From: Flavobacteriaceae bacterium
Lineage (GTDB): Bacteria > Bacteroidota > Bacteroidia > Flavobacteriales > Flavobacteriaceae
Length of the DNA stretch: 17,174 bases
Assembly: GCA_002693605.1 (NCBI GenBank)
Contig: NZQO01000003.1
Location: 1-17,174, forward strand
Direction of reading: 5' to 3'
Program-made: the position numbers and the translations under genes
Part shown: positions 13,195-17,174 of the stretch, piece after piece
Position numbering within the stretch: the stretch's first letter is position 1
Layout: the number at the start of each line of letters is the position of its first letter
Notes under the pieces: generated by a model
Database searches by the model: none
Told to the model about the DNA's origin: nothing
The model's input: only the letters and a program-made list of their open reading frames with translations

Positions 13195-13639
13195 CGTCAG
13201 ACTGTTTGTTTAGATTGTCCTTTACTTTCTTATTAATATACCCAAAGACAACATTTACAAATACCACCATTACCGTAAAGCCTGCAAGTACATTATAAAT
13301 GCCCAATCCGGCCAAACAACCTGCGGCAGCACTGCACCAAATGGTGGCAGCGGTTGCAAGCCCCTTGACCTTATTCTCATTGTCGCGCTGCAATATTACG
13401 CCAGCTCCCAGAAAACCTACCCCTACCACAATTTGACCGATGATTCGCGTCATATCGGTCGATTGTTCATTTACGAATAATAAAGACACCATTATATAGA
13501 CCGTCGCACCAAGTGCCACGAGAATGTTCGTTTTGAGTCCGGCGGGCTTCCCCTTTACTTGTCTTTCCAGGCCCATGCAAAGTCCAGCAAGAGAAGCTGC
13601 CCCGCCTTTCAATAAAAAATCGGTAAGTTCAATCTCCAT
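13187..13639 (-). CDS. MgtC/SapB-family membrane protein
   Basis: A 150-residue inner-membrane protein of the MgtC/SapB family. The signatures are GLERQVKGKPAGLKTNILVA (residues 23-42), IIGQIVVGVGFLGAGVIL (66-83) and VKGLATAATIW (91-101), all characteristic. Four to five membrane helices are visible, and the tail after residue 135 is short and polar, so the extra C-terminal soluble domain of Salmonella MgtC is missing, as in the shorter SapB/YhiD-like members. MgtC proteins are associated with magnesium limitation, acid survival and control of ATP synthase; which applies here is unknown. It starts 12 bases after the stop of the SDR gene on the same strand, so the two are likely one operon. 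Confidence 0.93.
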   Translation of the reverse strand: MEIELTDFLLKGGAASLAGLCMGLERQVKGKPAGLKTNILVALGATVYIMVSLLFVNEQSTDMTRIIGQIVVGVGFLGAGVILQRDNENKVKGLATAATIWCSAAAGCLAGLGIYNVLAGFTVMVVFVNVVFGYINKKVKDNLNKQSDAD

Positions 13640-13651
13640 TATAAATTGTTT

Positions 13652-14506
13652 TTAACTGCCTATGAGTTCGCCTCCATTTATATGTATGAACTGACCCGTT
13701 ACGTAGCTGCTATCTTCCGAAGCCAAGAAAACATATGCCGGAGCCACCTCGCTAGGCTGCCCCGCCCGGCCCAGTGGGGTGTCTTGGCCAAAGTCGCTCA
13801 CATCGTCAAAAGTGGCGGGGATAAGGGGAGTCCAAATCGGGCCGGGGGCTACACCGTTCACGCGAATATTCTTTGACGCCAACATGGTTGAAAGGGAACG
13901 CGTAAACGTAACTATGGCGCCCTTTGTACTGGAATAATCCAACAAATGGCTACTACCGCGATAGGCCGTCACCGAAGCGGTATTTACTATGGCCGAACCC
14001 GAACTTAGATGAGGCAGGGCCTCTTTCACGAGGTAAAAATATGGGTAAATATTGGTTTTGAATGTTTTATCCAACTGCTCATGGTCGATATCCTCTATTG
14101 AATTCTTCGGAAATTGAACCGCGGCGTTGTTTACCAAGATATCCAATTTTCCGAATTTCGAAATACACTCAGCAACTAATCGTTGGCAAAATGAGGCGTT
14201 GGTCACGTCGCCTTTTAGCAAGATACAAGGGCTACCCTCGGCATCCACTAGAGCCTTCGTTTTTTCGGCATCCGTATTTTCTGATAGGTAGGCAATAGCA
14301 ACCGTAGCGCCTTCCCTGGCAAAATGTACGGCAACACTACGGCCAATACCACTGTCGCCACCCGTTATAAGGGCTACTTTTCCTTCTAGTTTAGAACTGC
14401 CCTTGTACCCATCGCGGATTACCTCGGGCTCGGGGTGCATCTTATGTTGCCTTCCGGGTTGTTTCGTCTGGTTCTGTTCGGGAAAAGATTTTGGTTTCGC
14501 CATCAT
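13652..14506 (-). CDS. SDR-family oxidoreductase (general-stress type)
   Basis: A 284-residue short-chain dehydrogenase/reductase. An extra N-terminal arm (residues 1-38, with FPEQNQTKQPGRQHKMHPEP) is typical of the YhdF/YdaD-like general stress group. The Rossmann signature is TGGDSGIGR (48-56), followed by VNNAA (125-129), catalytic Ser178 in NTASVTAYRG, and Tyr191/Lys195 in DYSSTKG. NVRVNG-like NIRVNGVAPGPIWTPLIP and the C-terminal SSYVTGQFIHINGG complete the fold. It is expected to use NAD(P)H on an unidentified alcohol or carbonyl compound; members of this group are induced by osmotic, ethanol or general stress in other bacteria. There are two adjacent ATG codons (14506 and 14503); I use the first. 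It faces katG across a 336-base spacer and leads into the MgtC-type gene. Confidence 0.94.
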   Translation of the reverse strand: MMAKPKSFPEQNQTKQPGRQHKMHPEPEVIRDGYKGSSKLEGKVALITGGDSGIGRSVAVHFAREGATVAIAYLSENTDAEKTKALVDAEGSPCILLKGDVTNASFCQRLVAECISKFGKLDILVNNAAVQFPKNSIEDIDHEQLDKTFKTNIYPYFYLVKEALPHLSSGSAIVNTASVTAYRGSSHLLDYSSTKGAIVTFTRSLSTMLASKNIRVNGVAPGPIWTPLIPATFDDVSDFGQDTPLGRAGQPSEVAPAYVFLASEDSSYVTGQFIHINGGELIGS

Positions 14507-17092
<2,586 letters not shown>

Positions 17093-17095
<3 letters not shown>

Positions 17096-17174
17096 CCTCC
17101 TGATAAATTCAGTGAAGAAAAAAAGACGGCTACGTAGCCGTCTTTTTTTCTTCACTGAATTTATCAGGAGGCTA
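17093..17174. repeat. Perfect 82-nt palindrome at the window end
   Basis: Bases 17093-17133 are exactly the reverse complement of 17134-17174: 41-bp arms with no mismatch and no loop, centred between 17133 and 17134. The left arm begins with the katG stop codon TAG, and the right arm ends on the last base of the window, so the repeat may continue further. The inner part is a terminator; the outer 25 bases on each side are more than termination requires and suggest a fold-back artefact or a true long inverted repeat. Confidence 0.95.
17118..17149 (+). terminator. Bidirectional intrinsic terminator of katG
   Basis: GACGGCTAC (17125-17133) pairs with GTAGCCGTC (17134-17142), flanked by A7 on the left and T7 on the right. 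It is the core of the larger palindrome and starts 22 bases after the katG stop. A realistic hairpin would open a TACGTA-type loop at the centre. Confidence 0.88.

Overview
The window looks like a chromosomal segment of a member of the Bacteroidota, most likely a Flavobacteriaceae species. The support is indirect. Gene starts lack Shine-Dalgarno sequences. At least one promoter fits the Bacteroidota -7 pattern TAnnTTTG (just upstream of the tRNA). The tRNA has no encoded CCA. The gene content (PE-LIG-POL type LigD, a YcgG/PaiB/DUF1989 cluster, a lipoprotein RidA, several tiny hydrophilic proteins) is typical of marine flavobacteria. I cannot name a genus.

Layout. Positions 1-917 hold the 3' part of an acyl-CoA carboxylase carboxyltransferase subunit, followed by tRNA-Pro(GGG) with its own promoter and terminator. 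From 1334 to 4336 everything is on the minus strand: a lipid-anchored RidA-like protein, a 42-residue Gln/Lys-rich protein with a strong terminator, a small four-helix membrane protein, an AraC-type regulator, and a 49-residue hydrophilic protein with a terminator. From 4521 to 7973 (+) there is a bacterial non-homologous end-joining cassette: a SAP/Rho-N-like small protein, Ku, and LigD. The LigD reading frame is broken at a run of ten A residues exactly between its phosphoesterase and ligase domains. A minus-strand flavodoxin-fold protein follows, then a CsbD-like stress protein and a stand-alone receiver domain (+).

From 9853 to 13173 (+) six genes are packed with tiny gaps or overlaps and look like one operon: a YetF/DUF421 membrane protein, a SemiSWEET transporter, a YqcI/YcgG (GntA-type) putative heme-dependent N-oxygenase, a PaiB-type FMN-binding split-barrel protein, a DUF1989 protein (the carboxyguanidine deiminase/urea-carboxylase-associated family) and a four-helix membrane protein. 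Converging on it are an SDR oxidoreductase and an MgtC/SapB protein (-). The window closes with a complete katG and a terminator embedded in a perfect 82-nt palindrome that runs to the last base.

How the genes fit together. Much of the window looks devoted to stress: DNA double-strand break repair (Ku/LigD), peroxide removal (KatG), CsbD-like and SDR general-stress proteins, an MgtC protein and small hydrophilic proteins. The least explained part is the 10.7-12.6 kb trio, which by family membership suggests oxidation and then deimination of a guanidino or amidine compound; this is inference. The other item deserving attention is the A10 interruption of ligD: sequencing error, mutation, phase-variable switch and programmed slippage are all possible.
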